The position numbers and the translations under genes are program-made. Positions 23,870 to 38,800 of a stretch of 64,000 nucleotides of DNA are shown here, in pieces; positions within the stretch are counted from its first letter, which is position 1, and every line of letters starts with the position of its first letter. Source of the stretch: Symsagittifera roscoffensis (lineage: Eukaryota; Xenacoelomorpha; Acoela; Convolutidae); the NCBI RefSeq assembly GCF_963678635.1, contig NC_087063.1:84741574-84805573 (forward strand), written 5' to 3'. The notes below the pieces were generated by a model. The model saw nothing but the letters and a program-made list of their open reading frames with translations. It was not told where the DNA came from and did no database searches.

Positions 23870-26800
23870 CTAGTTTTTGTTGAAGTGGTTCCACAGTTGC
23901 TTGACGACTTTCTTGTCGTTGATTTGGAATCTGTTGTTAGCAAAGTTCGTGAACTTCTCCTCTGTCTTGGGCATGGCCACTTTACCCTCAGAGAGGAAAT
24001 TCTTGGCCGACTCAAATGTCCACGTCACAGGCATCGACTTCCTTTTCTCTTTCTTAGCTACAAACAAACAAACAAACAAACACGCATTGTAAACTTAAAA
24101 CCATAACTAGAAATGTAAGTAACACAGAAGCGAAGTTCATTTTAACAAACATAACCAACAGACAATTGGAAGAGAGTCAATGAACGCAAGTAAACAGAAA
24201 AAAAACTGACTTGTTTTATAAAAAAAATCTCAACTTTCGAATTTCTAAGAAAAAAATAGATGGTCTTAAAGCTCTTTGAAATTCAAGAACAACTTATGAC
24301 TGATAGTTTTCTGATAAAATTAACCCATTTTAGAAAAACTGGATCAATAAATAAAATTTTTGTTTCGCTGGTAAATCTGATAAATAAATTGAATGTGCGT
24401 AACTAGACGTCGATCACGTTTTTTCGTGACTTTTATAATTTTTCTGTTCGATAGTGGAATTTGCCTTCCTTTTAGCAGAAAAATACACTGAACTTAAAAA
24501 GAAATCAAAAAACAAACCGAGAAAATTAAATTTGAGCTTAAAAAACTTAGAAAGAAAAAATCATCGCGACCTATACTAGAGTCTGAACTACGTAATTCGA
24601 CTCTTAAAAAAAGCTAATTTTCGAGTTTCAAAGTTGCTCTAAGCCCTGAATTACTAGAAAAATTTAAAACAAAGAGGCGAGGCTGCGCTTCGCAAACACA
24701 AGCAAGAAAACGGCAAAAATCAGCTCCATAAATTGAACAAAAGAAAAGGTAAAAATAAGCCTTGAAAATTAGAAATTTTGCTGCGGCGGATTCGATCCTA
24801 CGACTGGGAGATTTAGATTACCCTGTTCTCGTATTTGCATCACGGAACTTTTAAATTTACAAAGCAATCAAGCAGCTACACATGCTCCTATATTGCCAAT
24901 GCGAAGCAGCAAAAGTGGCAGCAAATACAAAGGAGCACAATTTCGCATGTAATAAAATGAAAAACACAAAGCCAAATTATGTATAAATTATGCATGGCAA
25001 AAAAATTAGGAGATATCTTGAATTGAAAAGTTTCTGAGTTTTTAATATTGAAGTTGTTTGAAACTGTTGTATACTTTAACTGTGTTAACTCCAGCATCAA
25101 AAGTGCCTCCAAAAGTACCATTAAAATTTCCAACTTAGGCAGGAAAAAAAGAGTAGTCGTACTAGTACACTATGCTCGCAGGTGTAAAAACTGGATCATT
25201 CGCTGAGAAATCTGAAACTAAGTTCAATTTTCAAAATTAGAAGTCGATCACATTTCTTGCTACCTTTCCACTTTTGCTGTTCGATAGGAAATGCTGTAAC
25301 AAAGGAAAAGAACTGAGCTTAAAAAGAAATCAAAATCAAACCGCAGAGAAACATATTTGAGCCTGAAAAACTTTCCTGAACAAAAAAAATGAACAAAAAA
25401 CATCTATATTAATCGACTGAACTACATTAATCGACTCTTAGAAAGACATATGCCGAGAAAGATAACCGTCAGTGTTAAAATATCGTTCAGAAAAATTAGT
25501 GACATCAAAGCCAAAAGTACTTGGGTAGACGCCAGTTGGCCGATAAATTTTTCAAAATTGAAATGCATTCGCTCTCGGGAAGCACAAAATAAAAAAAATA
25601 TTATCCATTCAAACAAATTAAACAAAATCATGGATGTTAAACTTAGTAATGATTGGAAGAAAATTAAAGGCTATAAATATAGCAAAAATTAATCAACTCA
25701 AAACAGTCTGTGATGTAGCAACTAAGCCAACAAACGATAGTCAGACAATTTTTTCAATGGGAATTTTTTCAGATAACAAACAGGTCCAGGCCAGAATCGA
25801 ATTCAGGACGTTTGTCGTCTAAGGCATAGACTTTATTGTTAGGCTAAGTGGGCATAGCCGACAAATTTATAGCAGAATAATCAAACAGCCGACCAATCAA
25901 ATCGAAAATGAATCCGAAAAAGACGAACAAAAAACATATCCAGCAGACAGTTGGAAGAGGGTAGACGAACAGGAAAAACGGGGAAAAGATTGAAAACGTA
26001 TAAAAATTTTTCGATTTTCAAAAAATAACGCTTGAGATATTTGAATTTCGAACACTGTTTATGAGCGGTACTTTTTTCGTAAAGTTATCCCATATAGAGG
26101 AAACTTCATCATTCATTTTTTTATTCCGCTGGTTATTCAGAAAATTAAAAACCATTTTTAAAACTAGAAGTCGGTCGTATTTTCCATGATGCTGACAATT
26201 TTGCTGTTCGATACTGCAATTTGTCTTCCTTTTAGCCAAGGAGATCAACTGAACTTCAAAATAAATCATAAGTCAAACCGCAAAAAAATCATATTTAAGC
26301 GTGAACAAATTTTAAGATTCACCTGAAAAAAAATTAACTAATGCCAATATAAGAGTCTTCACTACGTTCATTGACTCTTCAAAAAGCTTGAAATGTTGCT
26401 TAATACGCTATTGCATAACAACACAAGTACTTAAAAAAACCAAAGGGACAAATCAAAAACTAAGCCTATAGTGCTTATGTCTGCAACCATAAAGAGACAA
26501 ATCATCAACCACAAAATGATACAGCTGAAATTCTAAAAAAGCATTTGCTGAGAGGCAAACCGGCAGCTTTGCAAACGCCAGCGAGAAAGTGGCAAAACAT
26601 TCAGAAGCTTTAAAAAGCACAAAAATACAAACTTGCATGTTACAATTTGGAATGTAATAAGCTAAAGGCGACCATTTGTATGAATTATGCATTTCAAACA
26701 TTTCGCGAAATATACTGAGGTGAAAAATTTCTGAAAGGAGTTTTCGTTTTTTTTTTTACTGTTGTATGAAATAAACATCGGCAACACAGTTAGAAAACAT

Positions 26801-29800
26801 TCAATGAACGCAATTAAACCGAAAAATTCTCGCCCTTGAATTTCAGAGACAAACAAAGACGCCCTTGAAGCTCTTCCAGTTTCTAGAACAATTTTTCATT
26901 GTCACTTTATCGATAAAATTATACCGATTTGAGAAAACTTGATCAATAAGTATATTTTTTATTTCGCTGGGAAATCTGAAAATTAAATTCCAATTTCGAA
27001 ACTTTTTGTGTATTGTTTTTGTCCTATTTATCTTGTTTTTTGTGAATTTTTTTTCTTCTGCAGTTCTATAGTGGAGTTTGCCTTCCTTCCAACACAGGAA
27101 TAGAACTGAACTCCAAAAGGAAAATCGAAAGTGAAACCGCGAAAAAGTAAATCTGAGCTTGAACAAATTTTTCCGTAAACGAAAAAAAACATCGCGACCT
27201 ATGTAGGATTCATCGACTCTTAAAAATATGTGGCCTCACCGTCTTTGAGTTTCAAGACGAATTTTTGCTTGACATTTTTTTGATAAATTAACTGAACTTG
27301 AGAAAACTGGATCGAGGTGCAAAATTTTTATTTCACTGGAAAAATTAAGTAAATTCCATGTTTGGATCACGTTTTTGGAGCCATTTCCACGTTTGTTTTT
27401 GGAGAGTGCAATTATCTAATTTCCAGCAGATGAATTTTAATTCAAATCAAACATCGCCAACTGACAGTTGGAAAAAAGTAATTAACGCAAGAAAACCGAA
27501 AAAAAAAACAGACTTGATTTTTCCAAAAATCTTCAGCTTTTGAATTTCGAAGAAAAAATAGATGGCCTCAATGCTCTTTCAATTTGTAGAACAATTTTTA
27601 ATGGACACCGTTTTCGTTAAAATCAACCCAATTTGAGAAAACTGGATCTATAGGTAAAACTTTTATTTCGCAAAAAAATCAGCAAAAATTATATAAGAGT
27701 ACTCGCTACGTTCATTACTCTTAAAAAAATCTTATGTATCTAAGTGCATTCATAAATGCATGAATAAGTATGAATGCTTATATGTAGCTATTAGGGCATT
27801 TTCAACTTTTTCCTGAAAAAAAATCCAAAAAAATCACCAAGACCTATATAAGAGTCTTCACTACGTTCAACGACTCTCAAATAGCTTTTTTCGCCTCAAT
27901 TGATGAACTAAAAAAGCATCAACTGTATTAATTTATCACAACTCAAATGTCAAAACACGGTATTACCTCAATTGTCAAAACAAAGTATTACTTCCAATGC
28001 AGCCCTCTGATTCAAAAGTGGCATCAAAAGTAGCCTTTTAATTTAGACTTAGGTTGGAAACAAAAGTTGCATCGTACTATCATACTGAGCTTCACATGCT
28101 TAATCAGTAGTAACTGAGTAGCAGTAGGTAAAACAGCAGCAGGTTAATCACAGAGGCGAAGTGGATCTTCGAAATACTTGCGATACGACAAAAACATTGC
28201 GTTTCAAGCTAATGAGTAAAAAAAGAGAACAATTACGTTGAAAAATTCAAGATTGTATTAGATGATAATCACAAACAGCTATATAAATCATTAGAAATCC
28301 TTTGCCGAGTAGTAACTAAAGCGATAATGCGTTTTAAGCTTTAAAATTGTACCTCCAATTTGTAATACAAAAAAAACGCATTAAGATATATTTTGCCTTC
28401 AAAACTACACAATATAAGTTGACTAAGCCGATTATCATTCACCGAAACTGTTTAAACGAAAAACACTAATTAAGTCTTAGTAAATTTACAAATTGTAGAA
28501 CTTTCAATAAGTGAATAACTGTTTAAATTAAAATAAAACCAATGCATTGGAAAAAAGCCAATGAAAAATCAAGTGATACAAACTGCATTTTTGAAAAATG
28601 GACAATGAACCGACGAAATTAGCATGAAAGCCGATTAAAACATAGCCAACAGACAGTTGCATAAGTCAATGAACGCAATTAAACAGAAAAAAAAGACCGA
28701 CTTAAGGATCTATGAATTTCTAGATTATTTTATGATTGGAATTTTCTGTTAAAATTAACCCGAAAGCTGGATCAATAGGTAAATCGTTTTTCGTGACCTT
28801 TATACTTTTGCTGTTTGATAGTGGAGTTTGCCTTCCTTTGAAAAGAAAATGAACTGCACTTAAAATGGAATCAAAAGTCAAACCACGAAAAATTGATTTG
28901 AGCCCGAACAAGTTTTTAAGACTTTTCCTGGAAAAAAAAACGAAAAAAAATCATCGCGACCTATATAAGAGTTTCTTAAAAATAAGAATGTTTCTTTAAA
29001 AATACGACTGCCTGAAACGAACTACCTACAAACTAACTTGGCTCTTTTCCAGTCCCCCCCCCCCTTGTTAAATTACAAAAAGAGATGTTCAAAAATTGTT
29101 CACACGGCAATTTTCATGTTAGAAATGTTGTGAAAATTTGTTCAGCTGTTCACGCTGACACGTTTTAATGCAGTTCATAACATTAAAAATTATTTTAAAA
29201 AGACTTTCATGTAATGAATTTCAGAAAAAATGAAAGGGGGGGAACTGGAAAAGAGCCACTAACTTATCTAAAGTATAATAGTTTCATTTAAATTTTCCAA
29301 GAAAATGAGCATGTCAGCATTCTGCACGAGAAATTAACCATTTCTAGTAAATTGGACATTCTGTAAACGAAGTTGTTCTCGGTGAAAGTCTAGCACCGGT
29401 TGCAACACCCAGCAGCAAAAAAATTTCTGTTTACAAATGAAATTTCAAACCATCAAATAGTCTTAGAACTGATTGAAGCTCAGGAGTTTTTAATGATGTT
29501 TTCGACAAAACTGATTTTTAAAACCATTTCTGAATTTCGAAACAAAGTCAAGGAAGAACATGGATAAACGCAGTAGCGGTTTTAGGGGAGGGGCCTACTC
29601 TTTGATACAATTTTACAGCATCCATTTTTGACCCAAAATTTTTTTTAAAGATGCCTAAGGCGCTATTAAAAAACCAATTTACAGCGGAGCGCGCGCCCAT
29701 TAAAGGCAATAAAAATTTTACGAAGTATGGTTTTTCAGGGGGCTCGCACAATCAATTTGGTCGAACTAAACACAATCGTTTAAATTTTTTGAATCTTTAA

Positions 29801-32800
29801 ATCCTATATCCACGAATAGATAGTCGGTTGCTGGACAAGTAACACTGAATGTTTCGACCACCTTTATGCAAGAAAAGCAATATAAAACAAACGAAAAAAT
29901 TAGTAAAAAACAAAATTTTTTCTGGGCGGTGGGAGGAGTGCAATTAGATAAGAATATGCAAGAATGCTCCATTCTCTTTAAGGCGGAAACATGAAATCTG
30001 TTTTTCTCGAAACCGATATGGAACACAGAAGCGTAGCTGCGCTTCCCAAACACTACCGAGAACACGACCAAAAAGATCTATAATTAAAAAAGTTAAAATA
30101 AGCCTCGAATTAGTAAAAATTTGGCTACGTCTGAGATTTGAACCTGCGATAAAGAGATTATGAGTCTCGCGCACTAATCTCTCAGCCATGGAAGTTGATA
30201 TCTGCAAAACACTAGCCACAAATAAAGCAGAGAACAGATGCTATGCAATTTCTAATGCTACAGTGAAATTTCCAAATAAAAGAACACTTTTCTTTGCGAG
30301 TTAGGATAGAAAAAAAAGCTTTGTAATAATACACCAAGCTGATTGCTAGTGTAAGCATTTCACTTACAACAGAGAAGAGACTAAGTTATACTTCTAGCTT
30401 ACATTTCTTTCCCGAAGCTGATGTGCTTTCTGAGTTGACAGCCTGTGTGTTCTCTTTTATCTTCGAGTCTGTTGTCTCTTTCGTCGGCTGGGCAGCTGGC
30501 GGCTCCGAAGCTCGCTTGTCTTTGTTCTTCTTCGCACTTGTTGCAGTACCTGAAAAAAAGGCAGCTCATTTTCAGCTTCGTCATTTAAAACTACCCCAGG
30601 CTCCGATTATAATAGGAAAAGTTAGTGTAGCTTTCGTGAGTTTGGTCTTATCGAAGAAATCAGCAGAATTAAAACAAAACTGGCTTCATTAAAAACTACA
30701 GAGAATTATGCGGAAGAAATTGGCAGCAAGAGTGAGCTTTCATCGAAGAGTTTGTACCATTCATCTGTTGTTGTTGTTGTTGTTTCTTGGGCTGTGAGTT
30801 GGCAGTGGTGGGCGGGGGGAGTTGTGACTTGTTCTTCTTCCCTTTCTTCTTACTCTGTTCTTTCGCAGCTTCAATCGCCTTTTCCCTCTTCGCAGCCTCC
30901 TTCTGGAACAACTCCTCGTCATCCGACTCCTCATCCGACCCCGCTTCGTCTCCATTCACTTCCGGCTTCTCATTCTCCTCATCCTCGTCATCTGCAAACA
31001 AATCACGCATCCTCAATCGAACAATCTAATCTCACCACAAATCTACCGTAGAACTCAAACCACAATTTTAGGATCTCTTCTAACCAAACCCCCCCCCCAA
31101 AGAGCAACAATTATGAAAACAGTTTCTGTTTGAGATACGCATTTCGTTGGAACAAACACAAATCAAACACATTGGATTTCCTTTAGATATCATTTATCAA
31201 CTACCTTACCAACTTAACCTATTTTTTTTTTCAAAAAACAAAAATTGAACCAATTTAGTCCATAATCAAAGTATTCCCTATTTTACCCACTTCCCCACCC
31301 ACCCAAATATTTGGTACTGTTTTGCAGTATCATTTGTATCGACAAAGTTTGATTCCGAGAGGATGCGCGCGCCAAAAAAAAACGTTAGAAATCCAATCCT
31401 TCCAAAAAAGTGTCCCAAAAATTGCATTTTGGTCTGATTTTCTTTCAAAAATTCGCCTACTCCGCTGAAATTTTTATTAACAAAAAAAAGAGTTTTCATA
31501 GTGCAATGGAAAGTTTTTGAACAGCCTCCCTCGCAAAATCTTATTTTTAAGTCCTTGATGTTGTCAACTGCAAAAAAAATGTTTAAAAAATCCTTTCTAG
31601 TCCTTCAAACCAAAACAAAAAAAAACATTTCGGCTCACCACCCCCCAAACGAAATATTTTAAAGATAAACACAAAAGCGAAGCTGCGCATTGCACCTGCG
31701 AGAACGAACATGACCAAAATGCAGCTCCATAAGTGAAATAAGAAAAAGTAAAGTAAGCCTCGAATTAGCAAAAACTCGCATGCTTAAATCTCCAAAAACT
31801 AGCAAACAATAACGCAGCAACATATGCTAATAAATTGCCCATTAGATGTCGCAAAAGTAGCACCAAATACAAAAAGACACAATTTTGTATGTAATAAACT
31901 GGAAAGCATACAGCTAAATTTTGTAAAAAAAATTATGCATTTAAAAAAAATTGCGAGATACTTTGAGTAGGAAGATTTCTGAAACCGAGCTTTTTATCAT
32001 TGTACTGCTGTTTGAAATAAATTTTTTTTCGGTTTATTTGATGAATTAAAAATGCATCAGCTGTGTTAACTTTTTACTAATCAAATGTCAAAGCACATGC
32101 TATCAAAAAGTTGTAAAGGTGTCTCAAAAGAAAGTTCGTACTAACACACTTCCCTTCGCAGGTGTAAATATAAAGATCAAATATGTTAGGAAGCACTAAC
32201 TAAACTAGTCCGCATGCCAAACTTAACACTTAGGCAAATTAGACCTTCGCGCCAATTGCGATACACACAAAAATGACAAACGGACAGACAGAAATTGAGA
32301 CAAAAGCCGCTAAAGAGAAAAAAAAACTTTTCGAAAATGTCGAGAAAAGCTAATCTTTTGATTTTTTAAATTCTTTGTTTCATGTTGTTTTGACTAATGC
32401 TCACTTTAAAGAAAAATCACGCCAAACAAGATAAATTTCCAGAGAGGCAAGAGGAGAGATAAGAGTCGGGATTTCTAATCAACTTTTCCCTCAAGTTTCA
32501 AAAGATTAATTCCAGGCCATCGAATAGTGAGGATAAATTTTATATCAGCCGAGTGTCAACATTTATTATACTTGCCTTCGTCATTGTCTTCTTCCTCCAA
32601 CATGTCTTCATCATCGTCGTCATCATCATCTTTATCGTCATCTTCTGCGGCGTCCAAATCCAACTTTGCCTTCAACTTCTTCAATTCATCTATATTTTCT
32701 TCGTCTTCTTCCTCATCATCATCATCTTCCTCGTCATCATCCATGTCATCTTCTCCATCTTTGTTTGTTTCTAGCATCGGTCTAAAATAGAAACTATACA

Positions 32801-35800
32801 ATTACTCGATGGCAAGTACCTTTTCGGGAAAAAAAAACAGCTTAAAAATGTTCTTGTCTTTTTTTAGCTTTCTGTGAAATTAAAAAAGGACGGCCTTTAA
32901 AATTTGAGAACACCTCAAGCTTTCGATTCAAAATCAAATTGGAATTGCCTCACAGTAACACCTTTTCTGGCACCTGGCTGCAGTAAGTAATTCAATTCAA
33001 ACAGTGATATCACCACCTGTCCACAAAATTCAACTTTCTCTCCAGATGCATTAACTAGGTCACAACTCATAAATTTTCCAACATTCGAGTTTAAAAAAAA
33101 AGAATATATAACAAATAAATATATAACATATACAAGACTGCTCGTATCAGGGCAAAGCCCTGAATGTTCCGACTGCCTTTTCAGTTTTATCGAGCAGTAA
33201 TAACATTAAAAAAAATTAAAAATAATACAAAAAATAAAGAAATTTTTTTCTAAAATTTGAATTTTTTTTATGAAATCATCCCCCCACACGCCATATAAAG
33301 TTTAAAAGAAGAGACTTTGCTCATTGTAACAAAACAATTATGGTAAATAAGCTTCTTTCAACCAATGTGGAACAATTCAAAAGACGGATTAAATCTCCGC
33401 TTACGCGTTAACAGCGCGAAATATATCGCGCGTTAATTGTCCCAAATCGACCAAAATGGCAATCTTTAAACCCTCATAACTTTACGAAAAATGATCACAG
33501 GTGAAATTTCTTTTGAAATTTAAGCTCAGGACAACAATACCTTTTGAATGACATTAAAAAATTCTGTCAAAAATGGCTAGTTAAAAAGTCGAAATTTGTC
33601 TGAAGAAAAAAAAACCCACCCCGAGCACAAATATTCCGTCACTTTCGTATCGAAAGTCGGAACAATAAGAAGATTGACACTTTTTCGATAAAACTAACCA
33701 AATTTGAAAACCTGAAGCCATACGTATCTTTTAATCCACGGCAACATCTTAAAATTAAACTTCCTTTTCGAAACTAATTCAAAGAAGAGCTTGCGCAATT
33801 TACTCTTTCGTTACTGTAGACCGTAATCTGCTTTCCATGTAAAGGCAAATGAGCATAAATTTAACACATAAAAAGCTAACAAAAATCAACAACAAAAATC
33901 AAATTTGGGTATATGCAAACTTTAAGAACTTCAACAGCAAAAAAAATAACACGACCTATAAATCATAGACATTTATGCAAACTAATTCGAAAAACGGATA
34001 ATTGAAAAAAAAAATACATTTTTGAAAACTGCAATAAAAGTCGAGATACAAAACCTCTACAAGAAACATAAAATACAGCAGTAAAGCGCAGCTTCGCGCC
34101 ACTAGCGATACAACACAAACATGACGCCAGAAATAAACCGACGGTAAAAGAGAAGGGAGACAAAAAAATACGACGATTTTCAGGGAAAACTCGAAAAAGT
34201 TATCTAACAAAATTTTTATTTTCAATAACTTATATTTAGAATATATTCAACACAAGACAATTGAGCTTTGAATTAGCAACAAAAAAAACTTTAAAAAGCA
34301 GTAACAAAGCCGGCATTATCTGATTTGAGTAAAAAAAAATTCTCACCGCCCCTCCTCAAAACATTTAGACTAAAAACTTTAACTTCAGCGCTTAAATTAA
34401 TTTGTTTGTTGAGTTGATGCTGTATGTCTTCTCTTTACTCTCCAGGATATCCTACTCGATGAGCAGTACTGCTCTTTAGGATCTCCCACCAGACCAGACA
34501 TAATATATTGCGTTTGGCGTTGTATATGTAGCTGGTAAAGTAATTCAAATTTCAAAAACTGTTATCGCTTATCATACAACTCAAAATTAGGTCGTCAAGC
34601 CGATACTATTTATACCGAAACCTTTAAAGCCGACTAAAGAAATGAAAACGAAAAAAGAACTACAAAACTGAAACCGGAGTCTGTAAAATTACAACCAACA
34701 TAAAAGATAGCCAACAGAGAACAAATGGAAAAGATGATTGAAAAACAGTCAATATTTTTCATGTTTCGAATCTCGAAGAAAGGAACACATCACAATTAAT
34801 CATTTAATCAGGTCACTCGCTGAGCGCACCTTTCCCGAATGTCTTGAAAAAATCAGAAACTCGTTTTTTGTGTGAAACAAGGAAAAATGAGCCTCAAACT
34901 TCAAAATTCCGACAAAGCAATTAACAGGTCATGCGATCTCCATTGCCCTTAAGAAAGCGTTCGATACACTAGATCATCAAACACTCTAGAAAAGTTGGAG
35001 TTCCATGGTTATGAAGGACCAATATTTGAAATAAAGAAAAGCTACTTAGTCAATCGTTGTCAAAACATTACAAAAAACATCTTACAGGGACCATTCTTAG
35101 GGCGCTTTTTGTTGTAAATATATATTAAAAAAATTCGAAAGCTATATCAAACTATCAAATTAACACTTTTTGCTGATGATACAAATATTGTCAATTATAT
35201 TAACATTCATCTGAGAATATAAAAGCTGATCTAACACCAGTCAAGGACTGTTTTTTGATTCTAAATCAACAATTACGTCATCAATATTGTACTTCATTAA
35301 TAGAAGTGATGTCCCTCGGAAAACTCAAGCTGTTAGAAGAATCAATCTGTGATCAAGTATCACCTAAAAGAAATCCTAGTATTTCAGCTGATAACAAAAC
35401 ACAGTTTGATCATCACAAAAACCGCGTTGATAAAACACTAAATAGCTTTTGTGGTGTTATCTACAAAAAAGACATATTTACCCAACGAAGTTTCTTTTTG
35501 CGTTACAATTCTCGTGCAAAAAGTATAAAAATATATGGCATCATAAACCTATGATTCTACCTGCTTCTCTCGGCTATCAGAAATCGAGTAGGCAAAACGG
35601 AGAACAACATTTCAAGAGAAAACATGATTTTAATAGCTATAACTCAAACATTAGCACTGTTCATACACTAACTGTTGACGATATTATGGAACATCTTTTA
35701 AAATGTCTTAATAATTCTTCCCTCCTGTTTGTATGGAAGAACCACCACACCTGCTTTCACTTATTCAAAGCACGGACACTAGAAAGAATCTACTGAAAGA

Positions 35801-38800
35801 ATCTTATAGTTTGTCTGATTTGTCGCATCTCATTCCAGCAGAAATAGCTAGGCTCACTTCTCTTAAAATTAATCAGCATGTCAAAGTTTGACATTAGCAT
35901 GTTTTTGACTTTATATAGGAAAACTTTACAAAATATTAAGGATAATTTATTCTTATTGTTCTCCGTGCATCTCAATCGCAACAAGCGCTCAAATTGGAAG
36001 AGCTTGTTAGCCTTTATTTTTAGCCTTTGTCTGTCGAATAAAATAACATATAGGTATTTAATTGTTTGTACATAGCTGATTATTCGACTGAATTCAAAAC
36101 GAACACCTACAAAAACTTTCATAGTTCAAGTATGTGCTTCTCGCCTGTCTTACTCACTGTAAATTGGACTAAATATCGAAACTTTCAGACCAGTTTTTTT
36201 GAAGCCAAGAAAACAGTGTTTTCAAACAACAATTGAATTAAACATAAGAGTACTAGAATATGCTATAGCACTCGATCCCTTTTGACGTTTATTGGCGCTG
36301 CAGATTCTACGTCCACAAACTAACACACCTGTGACAAAATTTCTCCCCACTTTCAAGAATAAAAGACAAAACAATACAACGATAGCCGGTTGCTGTGCAG
36401 GTAACACTTAGTTCCGATAAAAACAGTTTTTTTCAAACAAATTGTGATGTTTTTGAAATGAACGGATCTGAAGAAAAGCCTCGACAAAATACAATTAACA
36501 GAAAGAGTACAACGCGCATATTGGACCACCGTTTTCTTTAAAAAAAAGGAAAAGATCAAAATAAATTGCAGATTTTTGTTGTTTTTTTAAGTTTTTTGCT
36601 GTAAAGAAGCTTAGAAAATAAAAATTCATAGAGTTAAAACTAAATTTGTATGTCTTATTTCCATTTTTATAGCTTTACTTGTTTTTTCGCTCAAAATTGT
36701 AAATAACCAAAAATCTCAAGCCAGTTTTTCTATACACAGAAATTTTTTGACTAGGGTTCGAATCACGACCGCGGGATAGCACTCGATCCCTTCCGACATT
36801 TATTTATGGTACCTAATTTTGCGTGGAAAACAAAAACATAGGCAACAAAAAAAACAAAGTCAGTAGGAAAAGAATAGCCAGATCTATTTAATTCGGTGGG
36901 AAATCTGAAAATTCAATTCCACTTTCAAAACTAAAAGTCGCTCAAATTTTTTGTGTCCTTCTGCTGTTCGAAAACAGAGCATACCATCAATGTTCAATTA
37001 AGTGCATTCGCACTTATTTGTGTGCATCGTCAGAAAATCGAATCATCTACAATGGTACTCATCATTGCAAACCAGTTCATCGACTCTTAAAAATAAAAAC
37101 TAGAACAAACCCGAAAACAAAGTTCCTTGATCAGAACAAAAATGATCTTGTTGTTTTTCCTAGTTAATTCAAATATATGCCTTACACTTCGTCGTCTTCG
37201 TCATCTTCATCGTCATCATCATCATCATCATCATCGTCTTCCTCCGGATCCATCGCAGGTAATGGGATCTTCGCAGTCTTTGTTTTATCTGATTTAGCAG
37301 CTTCAGGCTTTTTGCTCGGCTCCGGCTTGCTTGATACCTAAACAATAGTTAGTTATCAGGTAAACTTTTTACACACACTCGAAGCTGAGCTTCGTGCCAC
37401 TTGCGATACAAAACACGAAAGCCACTAAGTCAAAAAAAATCGAAAACTTCGAACTAGATCTACCGATAAGGCTAGGTAAGAATGTGAAACTATCATCGAA
37501 AGAAAAGTTATCACGAGGTAACAGCCGGAAAACCCTTAGCAGAAACCCTTTAGGACAATTTTTTTTTTAATTATCAAGTCCCCCACGCCCTCAAACAAAT
37601 CAAAAAAGACTCCCCTGTGCGTGGCTATTCCCCCACGCGTCAAATGAAACAATATGCTGCCACTATGTCGATAAAACATTGGCCAAAATCTAAAAAGCCA
37701 GAAAAAAGAGAAAAGAAACAAAGCCATAAAAAAATTAAACAATTATGACTACTAAAAAGTTATTAAGTCCCCCGTACCCTCAACACAGCTCGCGAAACGA
37801 CGCAATACATGGCGAATAAGCCGATAGAAACATAACCCAAAAACCTATCAAGCCGGAAAAAAAGGAAAAGAAAAATCGCAAAAAATTTCCAAGACTAATA
37901 AGATATTATTAAGTCCCCCTCACTCTCAAAACACAGGGACGAACACACAAACTAAGTTCGCCTATCTAAAGGCGCAATATGAGGCCATTAAACTGATATA
38001 TTATAGGCCGAAACTTATCAAGTCGAAAGAAAAGAAAAACAAAAAAGCCAAAAAAATGTTGTTATGAAAAACTTGAACAATAATTTCCAATAAGACTTTA
38101 AGCATTTTGTGCGATCCAGAGAAGAACATAAAAACTATGTTTCTTTTGAAACCACTTGAAATTAGGCCACTAAGGATATATGAAATAGAGTCCAGAAATG
38201 AGTCCTGTGGACAAAGTTGTTTAAGGGAAAAAAGTCTAGTACCCGATTGCAATACCCTTGCTATCGCAAGGGTAATAAGCAATCCACTGAGTGAACCGCT
38301 TAAGCTTCGTTAAGATCGAAAATTACAGAGCAACCATAGGTTAACCTCAGTACCCGTAGAACTCCTGTAAAAAACCATAGCTGTTTAATTACCATTCAAG
38401 ATAATGTTTTCATTAGCTTGCTTATTTTTAGCATTGAAAACATATATTTTGAGCAAACTGCACATTTCAACACAGAGGCGAAGCATAGTTTCGCGTAAAT
38501 TGCGACACAAGTCAAACATTTCATGTCATAGGAGCCGATCGAAAATGAGACGAAGCCATTGCATCCATTTTTTCAAGTCGAAAAAGCTACATCTATCAAA
38601 ATCTTCAAATGTTTATCACATATTTGTCTAGAAACAAGTTCTTTTTGAGAAAAAAAATGCCAAGAGAGACAACTGGATTTCAGATTACCATCGCAAAAAA
38701 CCTTACGAAGCAGTAACAAAGCCGACAAAACTTGAGCAGACACCCGTTTTCATTATAAACAAACTCGCGAAGAAAACAATTTCAATCTTCATTTGAAAAC

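Larger units (their letters stand above)
30992..32575 (-). other. nucleophosmin intron 4, GC-AG type
   Basis: Exon 4 ends GACGAAG and the intron begins GCAAGTA at 32575, which is the ideal GC-donor consensus; it ends TTTGCAG at 30992. Phase 1 on both sides gives GAT across the junction. The only nearby GT donor (CAA|GTATAA) would produce an in-frame TGA. Confidence 0.8.

Noticed and set aside
30125-30190. Functional tRNA-Met gene
   Set aside because: Anticodon arm and B box are visible but the acceptor stem does not pair and a SINE-like body follows; more likely a tRNA-derived repeat.
30423-31051. Plus-strand ORFs over 30423-31051
   Set aside because: Antisense shadows of nucleophosmin exons 5 and 6, whose minus frames fit splice sites and phase.
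32527-32790. Ser-rich plus-strand ORF
   Set aside because: Antisense shadow of the Asp/Glu-rich nucleophosmin exon 4.
33410-33434. GCGCGA...TCGCGC hairpin in nucleophosmin intron 3
   Set aside because: Short, single copy and with no neighbouring feature; it could be chance.
38254-38273. ACCCTTGC...GCAAGGGT hairpin
   Set aside because: Eight-base stem, isolated in an intron; no support for function.
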